Source: Telmatactis stephensoni (taxonomy: Eukaryota; Cnidaria; Anthozoa; Actiniaria; Isophelliidae). Taken from it: 64,000 nucleotides of DNA. The notes beneath the pieces are model-generated. The model worked only from the letters and a program-made list of their open reading frames with translations. It did not search any database and was not told the DNA's origin. The translations under genes and the position numbers were made by a program. Shown in pieces: positions 51,201 through 58,867 of the stretch. How positions within the stretch are numbered: position 1 is the stretch's first letter; the number at the start of each line of letters is the position of its first letter. Location of the stretch: NCBI GenBank assembly GCA_029948255.1, contig JALIZF010001911.1, positions 124,001-188,000 on the forward strand, in the 5' to 3' direction.

Positions 51201-51734
51201 TACAATAGTTTGTCCTTTTCACATGGATGGACACTCAGAGTAATTTTCTTGTGAAGTCTGAACGCTGCTCGAAATGTAGCGTTTAATTTCTGAGATCCTT
51301 TGAATTTATATTGCAGTGTTGCGCCGGTTATTCTTTGTCCTGATTCAGAGTGGATAACTGGAAGGTATGTTAAAACAGTATTCAGTTATGTTACTATCAT
51401 CAGTAGCACCAATGGCACCATCGTTATCATCATTATCAATATCATCATCATCATCACTATCAATATCATCATCATCATCATCATCGCTAAAAACGATAAT
51501 CATCGCTATTACAATCAATATCCTTATATCCTTAATATCAATATCCTTATATCCTTCGATATCGTTTACATGCACCCTTGTCATCATCATCATCAGTGAT
51601 ATCATTGTCTAGCCATCACAAGTAATATAGTAGCTAGATTTACGTTTTCGTTTTTGTTGCGTAATAGATGGCACAGGGACAAAAATACATCGTTACCTCT
51701 TCTACTTCAATCGACGAAAATGGTGTTGTCTTGA
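34672..51734 (+). CDS. AP5Z1: AP-5 adaptor complex subunit zeta-1, complete spliced gene
   Basis: AP5Z1 is the zeta subunit of the AP-5 adaptor, which works with the SPG11/SPG15 proteins on late endosomes and lysosomes; human loss causes spastic paraplegia 48. Exons read: 34672-34721, 34808-34945, 35825-36017, 36571-36617, 37356-37453, 38928-39037, 39337-39400, 39802-40386, 41664-41701, 42361-42526, 42681-42756, 42837-42939, 43620-43703, 43821-43887, 44817-44955, 46007-46093, 46278-46400, 46786-46921, 47317-47394, 47663-47713, 48170-48220, 48698-48769, 50082-50161, 51317-51364, 51668-51734. All phases agree, giving 916 residues versus about 807 in human. Diagnostic matches to human: LRRLFLIIAAT, LLCSAILREMAP, VTEIDGS, FSMLRSWLLNSG, CLVEAVLMLDVLCR, LDLPCL, PLFSFILRPEA, VWSIGEF, ELIQLLKLP and the terminal RWHRDKNTSLPL. 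The extra length is mostly a Ser/Pro-rich loop in exon 8. Start: ATG giving MADGGGKDP before the first helix. Confidence 0.95.
35215..35385. mobile_element. Inverted-repeat element in AP5Z1 intron 2
   Basis: TGTATTACATTCAAGTTACT near 35240 is complementary to AGTAACTTGAATGTAATACA near 35360, with a second inverted pair inside. Non-coding. Confidence 0.6.
35400..35580. mobile_element. Inverted-repeat element in AP5Z1 intron 2
   Basis: Ends with TACTTATTGACTGAGT on the left and ACTCAGTCAATAAGCA on the right. A second inverted pair lies around AATATTTGGCT/GAGCCAAATATTT. Non-coding. Confidence 0.55.
36050..36300. mobile_element. Repeat with palindromic core in AP5Z1 intron 3
   Basis: TTATTAACC ... 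GGGAAAATATTTTCCCAT ... GGTTAATAACTTA makes nested inverted repeats. A CCATATAATAATAA end follows. No coding potential. Confidence 0.5.
36680..36812. mobile_element. Truncated TAGCCTCC-family element
   Basis: Carries GGGTTTCCTGTGGGAT on the left, CACAGGAAGCCCAAAA on the right and the right terminus GTTGCCTGCAGAGGAGGCC. These are the same sub-terminal motifs as the elements at 13408 and 52465. The left terminus and flanking duplication are missing. Confidence 0.6.
38580..38822. mobile_element. Harbinger-like MITE, about 40-bp inverted ends, TTA duplication
   Basis: The left end AGGTGGTGTTGCACGAGATG matches in complement the right end, and both continue into GATTTTTAATGACGATTTTC. TTA flanks both sides (38580-38582, 38820-38822). 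The interior has CAACTTGCAA motifs shared with 33276-33710. Confidence 0.82.
39254..39286. repeat. (GAT)n microsatellite
   Basis: Short GAT run after a sequence (GGAGGACCTCCCTGAAAATC) that resembles a LINE 3' tail. In AP5Z1 intron 6. Confidence 0.85.
39420..39752. repeat. 22-bp minisatellite with 88-bp higher-order period
   Basis: Unit CAACCACTTACTGACACCTTAC. The clean core, about 39530-39706, has eight units whose variants recur as a four-unit pattern: CAACCACTT, CAACCATTT, CGACCACTT, CAACCACTT, then the same again. Degenerate units flank the core. In AP5Z1 intron 7, beginning shortly after the exon 7 donor. Confidence 0.93.
40428..40978. mobile_element. 551-bp TA-bounded inverted-repeat element, 9-bp duplication (8/9)
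   Basis: Ends TAGTCTCCCTCGCAGCCGTG and, in complement, TAGTCTCTCTCGCAGCCATG. Flanks TGTTATTAT (40419-40427) and TATTATTAT (40979-40987) match at 8 of 9. The interior arms have AACATGGCTGCTTCAGT-type inverted sequence. It is the long relative of the 74-bp element at 31796, located in AP5Z1 intron 8. Confidence 0.85.
42964..43026. mobile_element. 63-bp TA-bounded hairpin with perfect 9-bp duplication
   Basis: TAGCCTGTGTACAGCCGTTT and its complement AAATGGCTGTACACAGGCTA make up nearly the whole element. AAGACAAGT flanks it on both sides (42955-42963 and 43027-43035). It starts 25 bases after AP5Z1 exon 12. Confidence 0.9.
43283..43513. mobile_element. 231-bp MITE with 8-bp duplication (hAT-like)
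   Basis: Inverted ends contain GGTCATGACGCCCCA and TGGGGCGTCATGACC, and GGGGCGTCATGG repeats internally. The flanking 8-mer AATTGAAG is identical on both sides (43275-43282 and 43514-43521). An 8-bp duplication fits hAT. Confidence 0.82.
43903..44127. repeat. 76-bp tandem repeat, three copies
   Basis: Copies begin TACTCTTGTGA at 43903, 43979 and 44055 and differ at only a few bases. The array starts 15 bases after AP5Z1 exon 14. Confidence 0.93.
44330..44760. repeat. Degenerate GGACACCTCTATGA satellite
   Basis: Many diverged units around ATGGACACCTCTATGA, interrupted by the GGATAA MITE at 44443-44580. Similar in type to 11540-13150. Confidence 0.65.
44443..44580. mobile_element. GGATAA-rich MITE, copy 2
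   Basis: Same ends and boxes as 30687-30824, with few differences, so the family moved recently enough to stay similar. Confidence 0.85.
45117..45762. mobile_element. Head-to-head inverted pair of tRNA-type SINEs
   Basis: The plus-strand copy (about 45525-45762) has GCTCAGTTGGTTAGTGCGCA and GAGTTCGATTCCC as A- and B-box-like motifs, then a body with AAAACGGAGCACTGATGG. The minus-strand copy (about 45117-45345) reads the same in complement. The outermost matches are TATTTAGCGTCG and CGACGCTAAATA. The pair lies in AP5Z1 intron 15, so the transcript can form a hairpin with arms over 200 bases. Confidence 0.82.
46109..46203. mobile_element. 95-bp TA-bounded hairpin, 9-bp duplication (8/9)
   Basis: TACCCTGGGAACCAGAGACC and, in complement, TACCCTGGGTACCAGAGGTC form the ends. 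Flanks are GAGTTTGGT (46100-46108) and GAGTTTGAT (46204-46212). It begins 16 bases after AP5Z1 exon 16. Confidence 0.85.
46984..47125. mobile_element. MITE, GTGTGAAACGGACCGCGCC family
   Basis: TTTCGTATGAGTGTGAAACG and TTCACACTCATACGAAAACT are inverted ends around a short interior sharing GTGTCAGTGCTG with the other copies. Confidence 0.75.
48270..48360. mobile_element. Degenerate copy, GTGTGAAACGGACCGCGCC family
   Basis: Inverted orientation: ACACAGTTACTGCACGACGC and GGTCCATTTCACACTCGAAA match the family in complement. Ends are eroded. Confidence 0.6.
48608..48710 (+). repeat. Local duplication of the AP5Z1 exon 22 acceptor
   Basis: TTTACAGCTCGCTTCACG occurs at about 48609 and again at the real acceptor (exon start 48698). 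Each is followed by TTGTCAGGA, and a related TTTACAGCTCACGG lies between. The intron therefore carries one exact and one partial decoy of the splice acceptor plus the first exon bases. Confidence 0.85.
48950..49460. repeat. Two adjacent/nested inverted repeats in AP5Z1 intron 22
   Basis: ATACACTATACAAAATT (about 48961) pairs with AATTTTGTATAGTGTAT (about 49074). Further on, GTAATGTTTTGAAAACTCTC pairs with GAACTTTCAAAACATTAC, and GGCGTTCCAAACTAAATTGG (49217) pairs with its complement near 49410. No protein coded. Confidence 0.7.
50376..50515. mobile_element. 140-bp TA-bounded MITE, 9-bp duplication (8/9)
   Basis: Ends TAGCCTCCTCCGTGGGCA and TTGCCTGCGGAGGAGGCTA. Flanks GTCTTAAAG (50367-50375) and GTCTAAAAG (50516-50524). 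The sub-terminal GGGTTTCCTGTG is shared with 13408 and 52465. In AP5Z1 intron 23. Confidence 0.85.
51419..51600. repeat. ATC-rich microsatellite
   Basis: Interrupted ATC/ATCATC runs in AP5Z1 intron 24, just after exon 24. Open frames on both strands here are low-complexity artefacts. Confidence 0.85.
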
Positions 51735-51799
51735 AGTTAAGCAGTGGTCTGTTCAGATTTTCTACCGTAGCTACACAGAGTTAGTCAGTTACTTTGTTG

Positions 51800-51834
<35 letters not shown>

Positions 51835-51838
51835 CGTA
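51800..51838. repeat. (CTGT)n microsatellite
   Basis: Short tetranucleotide run in the AP5Z1 3' flank, about 65 bases after the stop codon. Confidence 0.9.
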
Positions 51839-52151
51839 CGTGTATTGGTCTGTTTATCCGGTCTGTCTTTCTGTCTGTCTATTCTCATTTGGATTGAAAA
51901 CTACAATTATAATATAATTGAAACAACAATTATGCAATTTAGACACGTGAATACTTTATTTCTATTGATTCCATGTGCATCGAAACATCTCCACAGAATT
52001 AGAAGTAAATGGGAGATAATTCACTAGCGACAGGTTGACATACGCAGCAAACACGGCTGTTTAGCACTGATAACAAAATATCTTCCGAGTAAATTACGAT
52101 CCAAATAATAAAATTATTAAATGGGAATGATTGGAAGTAAAATATCTGTAA

Positions 52152-52157
52152 ATAAAA
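52152..52157 (+). terminator. AATAAA, possible AP5Z1 poly(A) signal
   Basis: AATAAA about 420 bases after the AP5Z1 stop; other AT-rich signals are nearby, so the choice is uncertain. Confidence 0.3.
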
Positions 52158-52464
52158 CAACAATGTATAGGATATTTTATTAACAAGCTAGATAAAGATT
52201 TATATTAAATATTTTCCAAAAAAGAAGAAAATTGTTGTAATCGTGAAGCGCTTGCCCCTCTTTCTTATTGCTGTTGTATTAAGCACACATTTTTATGCAA
52301 CCCTTAGCGAGTTTTGTTAAAAGAGCATTAATGAAGCTATATTTTGGATAAAGTATTCGACGATCATGAGTCAAAAATGTAATTATCTTGAAGTACAATG
52401 TTTTTACATAAGAGATTCCTTCTAAGCTTTTACCAGTTAGGAGTTTCTTCATCCAGGTGGGGCC

Positions 52465-52660
52465 TAGCCTCCTTCGCAGGCAACCTTTTATATTTGGGAT
52501 TCCTGTGCGAAAATTAGGGAAGGAAAAAGACTGGGGACGAAAAGGGTAGGGAAAAAGAAGAAGGGCTTTTTACCCTCCCATTTGGTGCCAGTCCTCTCCG
52601 AGCTCCTACAGGAAACCCCAAAGCGATAAAACTCAAAAGAGTTGCCTACGGAGGAGGCTA
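52465..52660. mobile_element. 196-bp TA-bounded MITE, 9-bp duplication (8/9)
   Basis: Ends TAGCCTCCTTCGCAGGCAAC and GTTGCCTACGGAGGAGGCTA. Flanks GGTGGGGCC (52456-52464) and GATGGGGCC (52661-52669). The sub-terminal GGGATTCCTGTG and its complement are present. Intergenic. Confidence 0.85.
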
Positions 52661-52852
52661 GATGGGGCCCACCTTTTCAAAATTGCGGAAGTTTGAAGTG
52701 GCACTAGTCAAAATGACAATATTACGAACGATATACATTTGATACATTTATACATTTATGTTTATACGTTCATATTTAGTTGGAGCAATTATGGTGAAAT
52801 GACATTTATTCGCGAATCTTTGCTTGGATCTTTCTGCTAGTGAGAATTCCTC

Positions 52853-53583
52853 GTTTGAACACACGCCTACTCCTTGATTCTTCATACATTTATTTAGTTA
52901 TTTACATTTACGTTGCGTACCTAGTTTGAAAGCGTTTACGTTACGTACCTCGTTTGTACACACGCCTACTCCTTAATTCTTCATAATGTATTTAGCTATT
53001 TACATTTACGTTACCTATCTAGTTGAACACATTCAGTACGTTACGGCGTACTTCGTTTGAACAAACGCCTACTCCTTGATTCTTCATACATTTATTTAGT
53101 TATTGACATTTACGTTTCGTACCTAGTTTGAAAGCACTTACGTTACGTACCTAGCTCGTTTGTACACACGCCTACTCCTTAATTCTTCATACATTTATTT
53201 AGCTATTTACATTTACGTTACGTGCCTAGTTGAACACATTTGCGTTACGTACCTCGTTTGTACACATGATCCCTACTCCTTAATTCTTCATATATTTATT
53301 TAGTTATTTACATTTATGCATACTTCAGCTGGTTACGTACCAACAAAGATTGCGTACCTAGTTTGAAAGCACTTACGTTACGTACCTAGCTCGTTTGTAC
53401 ACACGCCTACTCCTTAATTCTTCATACATTTATTTAGCTATTTACATTTACGTTACGTACCTAGTTGAACACATTTACGTTACGTACCTCGTTTGTACAC
53501 ATGATCCCTACTCCTTAATTCTTCATACATTTATTTAGTTATTTACATTTATGCATACTTCAGCTGGTTACGTACCAACAAAG
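52853..53583. repeat. Tandem satellite of about 100-bp units, alternating types
   Basis: Seven units start at CCTACTCCTT (first at about 52868). They alternate between a version with CTAGTTTGAAAGC and one with CTAGTTGAACACA. The last part is duplicated as a larger block that includes TTATGCATACTTCAGCTGG. It lies between the convergent AP5Z1 and exchanger 3' ends. Confidence 0.88.
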
Positions 53584-54941
53584 ATTTTGCCCATGTTACC
53601 TTCATCGAAATGGCTTAGAAGGAATCTCAAATGCACAAAACTCTACGTCAATGTGGAGTAGTGCTGGTGGAATGGTGCCTACTATGACCCAGACCTTTTC
53701 TTGGAATATGTCCAGGGTGGTGTGGGACGAGTTTACCCCCAGGTCCTCCTGGTAAAGCTTCCAGAAGTACAGCTACTGATAAGAACACGAAGTAAACAAC
53801 GAGGAGAATACATCCCATTCGTTTGTCCAATTGCCATTTGTTAAGGTGTACAACTATTAGAGTAACAAAAACTGTACCAAATAAACATAAACCAGTATAA
53901 ACAATATGCCCGCTTTGAATAAGAACGACGCTGTGTGGATGAACAATAGTAGTTGCTAAAAACCAAGGGAAGCCCAAGACACAATATATCAAAAATGTTA
54001 CTACCAACACAATTAGCTAGTGCCATGTCTCCCATACCGTGTTTGGCAACGACAAGACTGGAGATCACATCCGGGACACTGGAGCCAGCAGCAAGTAAAG
54101 TCAGTCCCATAATGCATTCCGGAATGCTTAGGGTATCACCAATAATAGATACTGCCCATACGAAGGACGTACGAGATCATAGCCATCCAAACTATTGATA
54201 AGATGAATGTAAGTGGGTACCAGGCTTCCCACTGCTTTTTACGACAATCAGGCATTGTGACGTAGTACATTAAGTTGATGGGTAGCAGTATGATCCAAAT
54301 GACCCGTTTTAGGGAGGTCTCAGGTGCTTGGAATGGTGAGGTGGGTTCAAACCCGTGAACATGAGAAATCTCTGTGCTACTTGTGTTTTTATCATTTCCA
54401 TCTTCTTTTGAAGAAATATCTTCCACATTTTCACTTTCCCTCTTAGTTATCTCTTTTGGGCTATCATTTTCTGGACGATTGTCCTTGTCTTTAACGAACT
54501 TCCAAAGGATCTTCCATCTCAACCATTTCTACTCCTTTATGGATCTCAAAACACTTGCCACACATGCTCTCGAAGAGTTCCTTCCAGTCTTCTATTAAAC
54601 ACCATAATTACAATATAAAAAACATACATAAGGGGAAATACCAAGGCCTCGTAAAAATGAACTTCATTGTCTTGTATTACTATTAATAATCCTGTCAAGT
54701 GTACCACGTAGACTAACGAATCTCGTATCAGTGGCCAGGTATGCAAAGTAATCACCATGCCTGTACATAAGCCACATACAGCTGTAATAAACAGAATATT
54801 AAACATAGTAGACCCAATGATAGTACCCAACCCAATGTCTCCTTCGTCCATGAATACTGATGCTATGGCGATGCATAGTGTTGGCATCGAACTTCCTGCT
54901 GCCATGAATGTAGCGCCAGCTACGTCTGTTGGGATACGCAG

Positions 54942-55783
54942 CCTGAAAAGAAATGAAGATAGACAACATCTACATTTTTTGAAAATCCACCCCTTATTTC
55001 ACAAATTCCTAGCTGCCTTGTCACTCCTGTGTAACACCTCTACCTCTGTTTTTTAGTGTAATTGTACAACCAACCCTTGACTTACAAAAATTGATATCTT
55101 TTGGTGCGTCACGTTTATTCTTTAACAATCCAACCTGAAGCAAGGTTATCCTAGTTTCACAAATTCCTGTCCAACTTTACCTGTCTTTTCAGCCGTCTGA
55201 CACTGTAGAATCTAGCGGTCAGCGGTATTTTGTCGCCAAGATTTCAATTATGTTAATTAAGTTTAGAGGCATGTTTAAGTTGAATTGAGTTGAGTTCGGA
55301 GAACGTTGCAACAACAATCGCCGAGAGAAGATACCATAAGGTATTGACTTTTCTTTTCTTTGTTGTACCAAGAATTATATACTGCGAGAATTTTATTTAT
55401 GTACTCGTTTGTAAATATATTTAGAGCCACCACCGATATGTTCGCCTTCGTTTTCACTGTCCGGCACCAACGTTATCTGAGACCTTGTACAAGAAGTTTA
55501 TGTAGTAAAGTAAATCTGTAAACATGTAATCAGACGCGTTTCTCGTGATTCAAACTCTTCATGTAGTTTGTTACTATGGACACTCATACTATGGACACTC
55601 ATACACTTGACAAGCTAGGAAAAGAACCCTGGGAAAATCCCTGGATAAGCTAAGAGGTAACACATCAAACAAACTCAGCTCACGTCCGATCTGCGATTTG
55701 AGTTGGCTTTCGACGTTTTAGAGACAGCGTAAAGCATCCATAGATGTCATTTTATAGGCTATTGCGTACGAAGGTAATCTTAC
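54942..55783 (-). other. Intron of exchanger copy 1
   Basis: Donor GGAG|GTAAGA and acceptor TTTTCAG|GCTGCG join LEKLCRR to LRIPTDVAG in phase. About 840 bases, non-coding. The equivalent position in copy 2 (58868-60182) has no intron. Confidence 0.75.
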
Positions 55784-56346
55784 CTCCTACAAAGTTTCTC
55801 CAGAGAGGCGCAGAAGTAGTGGTCACATAGTACACCAAGGGCAGCAAAGCAGTAGAGGCTGATCAACAAGTGTACGATAACCGCTCCATTTCGACGCTCT
55901 TCTAGAGTGAATAGAGTCTCGTAGTGCAACACGCTGATCACAGGACGATTGGTAAATGAGCAGTTGTAGAAATGTGGCCTGTGGTGACGATGGTGGATGT
56001 GGACAATGCCAAGCTTTCGTACACTTCTTTCTAGTGTCGCCATGGTAACTAATGATTGAAAGAGAGTGAACCGTATGGTGAGGACATTGTGGAAAAAGGG
56101 ACACGGGAGGTGAATGGCTGTACTTAACGCAAAAAGTGCCACTTTTCTCTGATAACTAAAACCTGTCAATACGCCGATCGCACGATCAATAAACGAGGTT
56201 GCTACGTTGGACAAGCAGAAACGTTTTATCCGACATCTAGCGCTTAGAAACTGATGTTGGTCCTCTGTATATATGTTTAGTTTTATATTATTACCCTGCG
56301 AGAACATTGAAAAAATAGAAGCTAATAGCAGACAAACATGTTTCAA
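55784..56346 (-). CDS. Exon 1 of exchanger copy 1
   Basis: Open 187-codon frame ending at a good donor. The C-terminal half (LFTLEERRNG ... CDHYFCASLEKL) matches the NCKX region before the alpha-1 repeat. The N-terminal part has no clear counterpart in copy 2, so an inner ATG at 56043 is an alternative start. Confidence 0.6.
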
Positions 56347-56559
56347 ATGTCCCTGAAATCGAGAGGCTTGTGATTTGTGATTTGTTTGTCCATCACTCGT
56401 TCAATATCTTTATACTTTTTTAAAAATCAGTCTGCATGTGTAGAGAGTGAGAGAGTCTAGGATCCGAATTCTTCTCATTGTCAGGAGGTGGCATGGGATT
56501 TTCACTTGCGGATTTGAAGGAATGTTTGCAATCAAAAGTCCCGTTGGGAATGGGATGTC

Positions 56560-56740
56560 AGGGGCGGATCCAGGATTATCTTTAGGAGGGGTGCACCACC
56601 GTCTTCAGGAGGGGTGTACCATCATATAAATTGGAAACCGAGAGGATATTTTGGAAAAATATTGAGAAAAAGGGACTCAAAGTTCTCTCAGGAGGGGGTG
56701 CGCACCCTCTGCACCCCTCCCCTAAATCCGCCCTGGATAT
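56560..56740. mobile_element. Hairpin element with GGGGCGGATCCAGG end
   Basis: The left GGGGCGGATCCAGGAT and right AAATCCGCCCTGGAT are inverted. Inside, GGAGGGGTGCACC and GCACCCCTCCCC pair. This is an end motif met in several animal hAT-type MITEs (recollection, not searched). Flanking duplication not clear. Confidence 0.65.
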
Positions 56741-58867
56741 CATTAGAGACAAGGCGAGATCATTCACGGTACTACTCTTTGACGCATTCTTTGAAGACCA
56801 CATATCTTAAGTGGCGCTTACAATACGGGGAAAACTAATTAACGCAACCGTGAGTAAGCTTAATGATGAATGATGACGATCTTGTTGTTGTTTGAATAAA
56901 TATGAGTAAACTAAGAATAATACTGAGGGTGTTTTCCACTTAGTGGAACCAACCGGCCAGAACGGCCTGATTTCTTAGGACGGATTCCAGCCAGGGCTAG
57001 GAATTGACATGTACCATTTAACAACTGGCCGGCCGTTCTGATTCGACCGACCCTGATTCGACCGAAGAATCTGCTTGTGAACATCAAAATTTTCTCTCTT
57101 TATTTGAAATACAATATATAAGATGAGAATACTTTTCACTATAACTCTAAATTTTTGGGCCCATACTAATCCAAACCGTAATACTATTTCAGACTAATAT
57201 AAAATATACCAATTTCAGACTAAATGTGATTCACTCAGTTTGGAGACGAGAGGACAGTGGTTGCTATCTGTGACCCGAGAACAGATTTTATATGACTTGT
57301 GCCGTTTAGGAGACACACCTTACAGCGCGAAGCTTAAAACTGTGACCAATGTATTCACATACTTTTGTCTCGCCATCCTCCAATTAATTTACGTTTAGAT
57401 TAAGATGATCCTTGGATGCTGATTGGATGATTGCTCTTTCAAAAGAGTGCGATTACATTATAGTTGCTCATACTTTTGGGCTTTGTGCTGTAAGGCTTAA
57501 CCATCCTTAGTTAATAAGGCCACACTAGGTAATAGAGACCTTAAAGAACCAAGACGGCAACGATGACGACGACTGACATAAGACAATGACCTTAATTACA
57601 AAAGACAATACTGCACGTGCTAGTGAGCAGAGGTGTAAAGAAATCAACCGTATTCTGCAAACCTACAACGTGAAAAGTCAAGATTTTACGCTCTGTAGAG
57701 GACGGGAACTTGAGGACGCAAACCAGTTTATTTTCCGTTCGGCCAGAAAGTTTCTCTTTTATTGTAATTCATTTCAAAACTCTGAGGTAAATTGCAATTG
57801 AAAATGAACAAGTGAAAAAATAGCATTGAGTATTTAACTTAAACCCTCTTTTGACGTCTCGTCTTCCCTGCCGTCGTCATCATGGGTGCTTAAGGTCTCT
57901 AATATCTGTGACCCGAGAACAGATTGAATATGACTGAAAAGTCATTGCATGAAAGGCCATCGTATTCAGGACCATACGAAATCTGCTTTCTTTACTACTA
58001 ATCACTTGCGACATTTAGTGCAGCACAATGTTTTTCGAGTGTAACTTTACCAACCCAAGGCCACCCAAATTTGCATACAAATGATCCAATCACGATCGAC
58101 CGTATAATAGAATGTGTACGAATTTTACAACTTCCCTTTAAAAGCATGTATTTAGTTTGCTTTACATGTTTATGCATACATCAAGAGTGAACAAGAATCA
58201 TCTTCAACTGTAGAACTCGCCACTATTCTATTGTTAAGCGTCAAAATTAGATTGAAAATTTGTTTGGGTATAGTTGTACTGTAAGTTCTCGAGAACAAAG
58301 AGATTTTGTCCTGCTGGCCAGCCCGCTGGCAGTAACCTTAACGAGATACTTAGGATGGAAACACGTGCTGCGTGTATCCACTTTCATAATAGAGGTTTCC
58401 TTTTTTTCTGCTTGTAAAACAGAATTGTATTCTTGTTTTCTGACAAGTCCCAGACACATCTTCTGGCTTTTATAGCCACTGAAAAAAGCAGTCCTTCAAT
58501 TGTTCAACTTTTAGTGCTTCATATTAGCAGGGATTCTAATCTGATGTTTTTCTGAGGTGAGCTCTAACGTGGCACGATTTAGAATGTTATTCTCCTCTGT
58601 CAGTCGGTATTAAAAGTGGAGGATTCGAGGATTCGTCTCTGGACATGAACTGAACTGAATGCCATCAGAAATATTGTCCTGGACATTCTGGCAAAACAGG
58701 ACAGGTTTTGTTTTTTCACTGCTGCCCTGTTTCGTATCTTAAACTTTGCGCCATGCTGACTTATTCTGCAGAATCTTATTGTCTTCTGAGTTTCCCTGTT
58801 GCATGGCATGGGGTGAACAGACGAAGAAGTACGCATGGTTGATCAAATTATTAAATTTTAGCATTGG
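56741..58867. other. Spacer between exchanger copies
   Basis: No coding region was recognised. TGTGACCCGAGAACAGATT recurs at about 57266 and 57906, and GGCCGGCCGTTCTGATTCG at about 57026 is a partial inverse of 56950. The 5' part should contain the promoter of copy 1 and the 3' part the end of copy 2. Confidence 0.5.

Larger units (their letters stand above)
53648..56346 (-). pseudogene. SLC24-like Na+/Ca2+(K+) exchanger, copy 1, frame-broken
   Basis: NCKX-type exchangers move Ca2+ against Na+ across membranes. Exon 1 (56346-55784) starts MKHVCLLLASIFSMFSQG, a signal-peptide-like start, and contains the extracellular loop and TLEERRNGAVIVHLL. It splices at GTAAGA to 54942. The next exon has alpha-1 (DVAGATFMAAGSSMPTLC, EGDIGLGTIIGSTMFN), an acidic cytosolic loop, YYVTMPDCRK, alpha-2 ([31 protein letters not shown]) and final membrane helices. 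Homology needs a change of frame at about 54551, 54493, 54161 and 53964. Alpha-1 has MPT where the family has APE. Neighbouring UBE2O and AP5Z1 exons have no such breaks, so this looks like a decaying copy, though sequencing errors cannot be excluded. Minus strand, tandem with the copy at 58868-60182. Confidence 0.85.
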
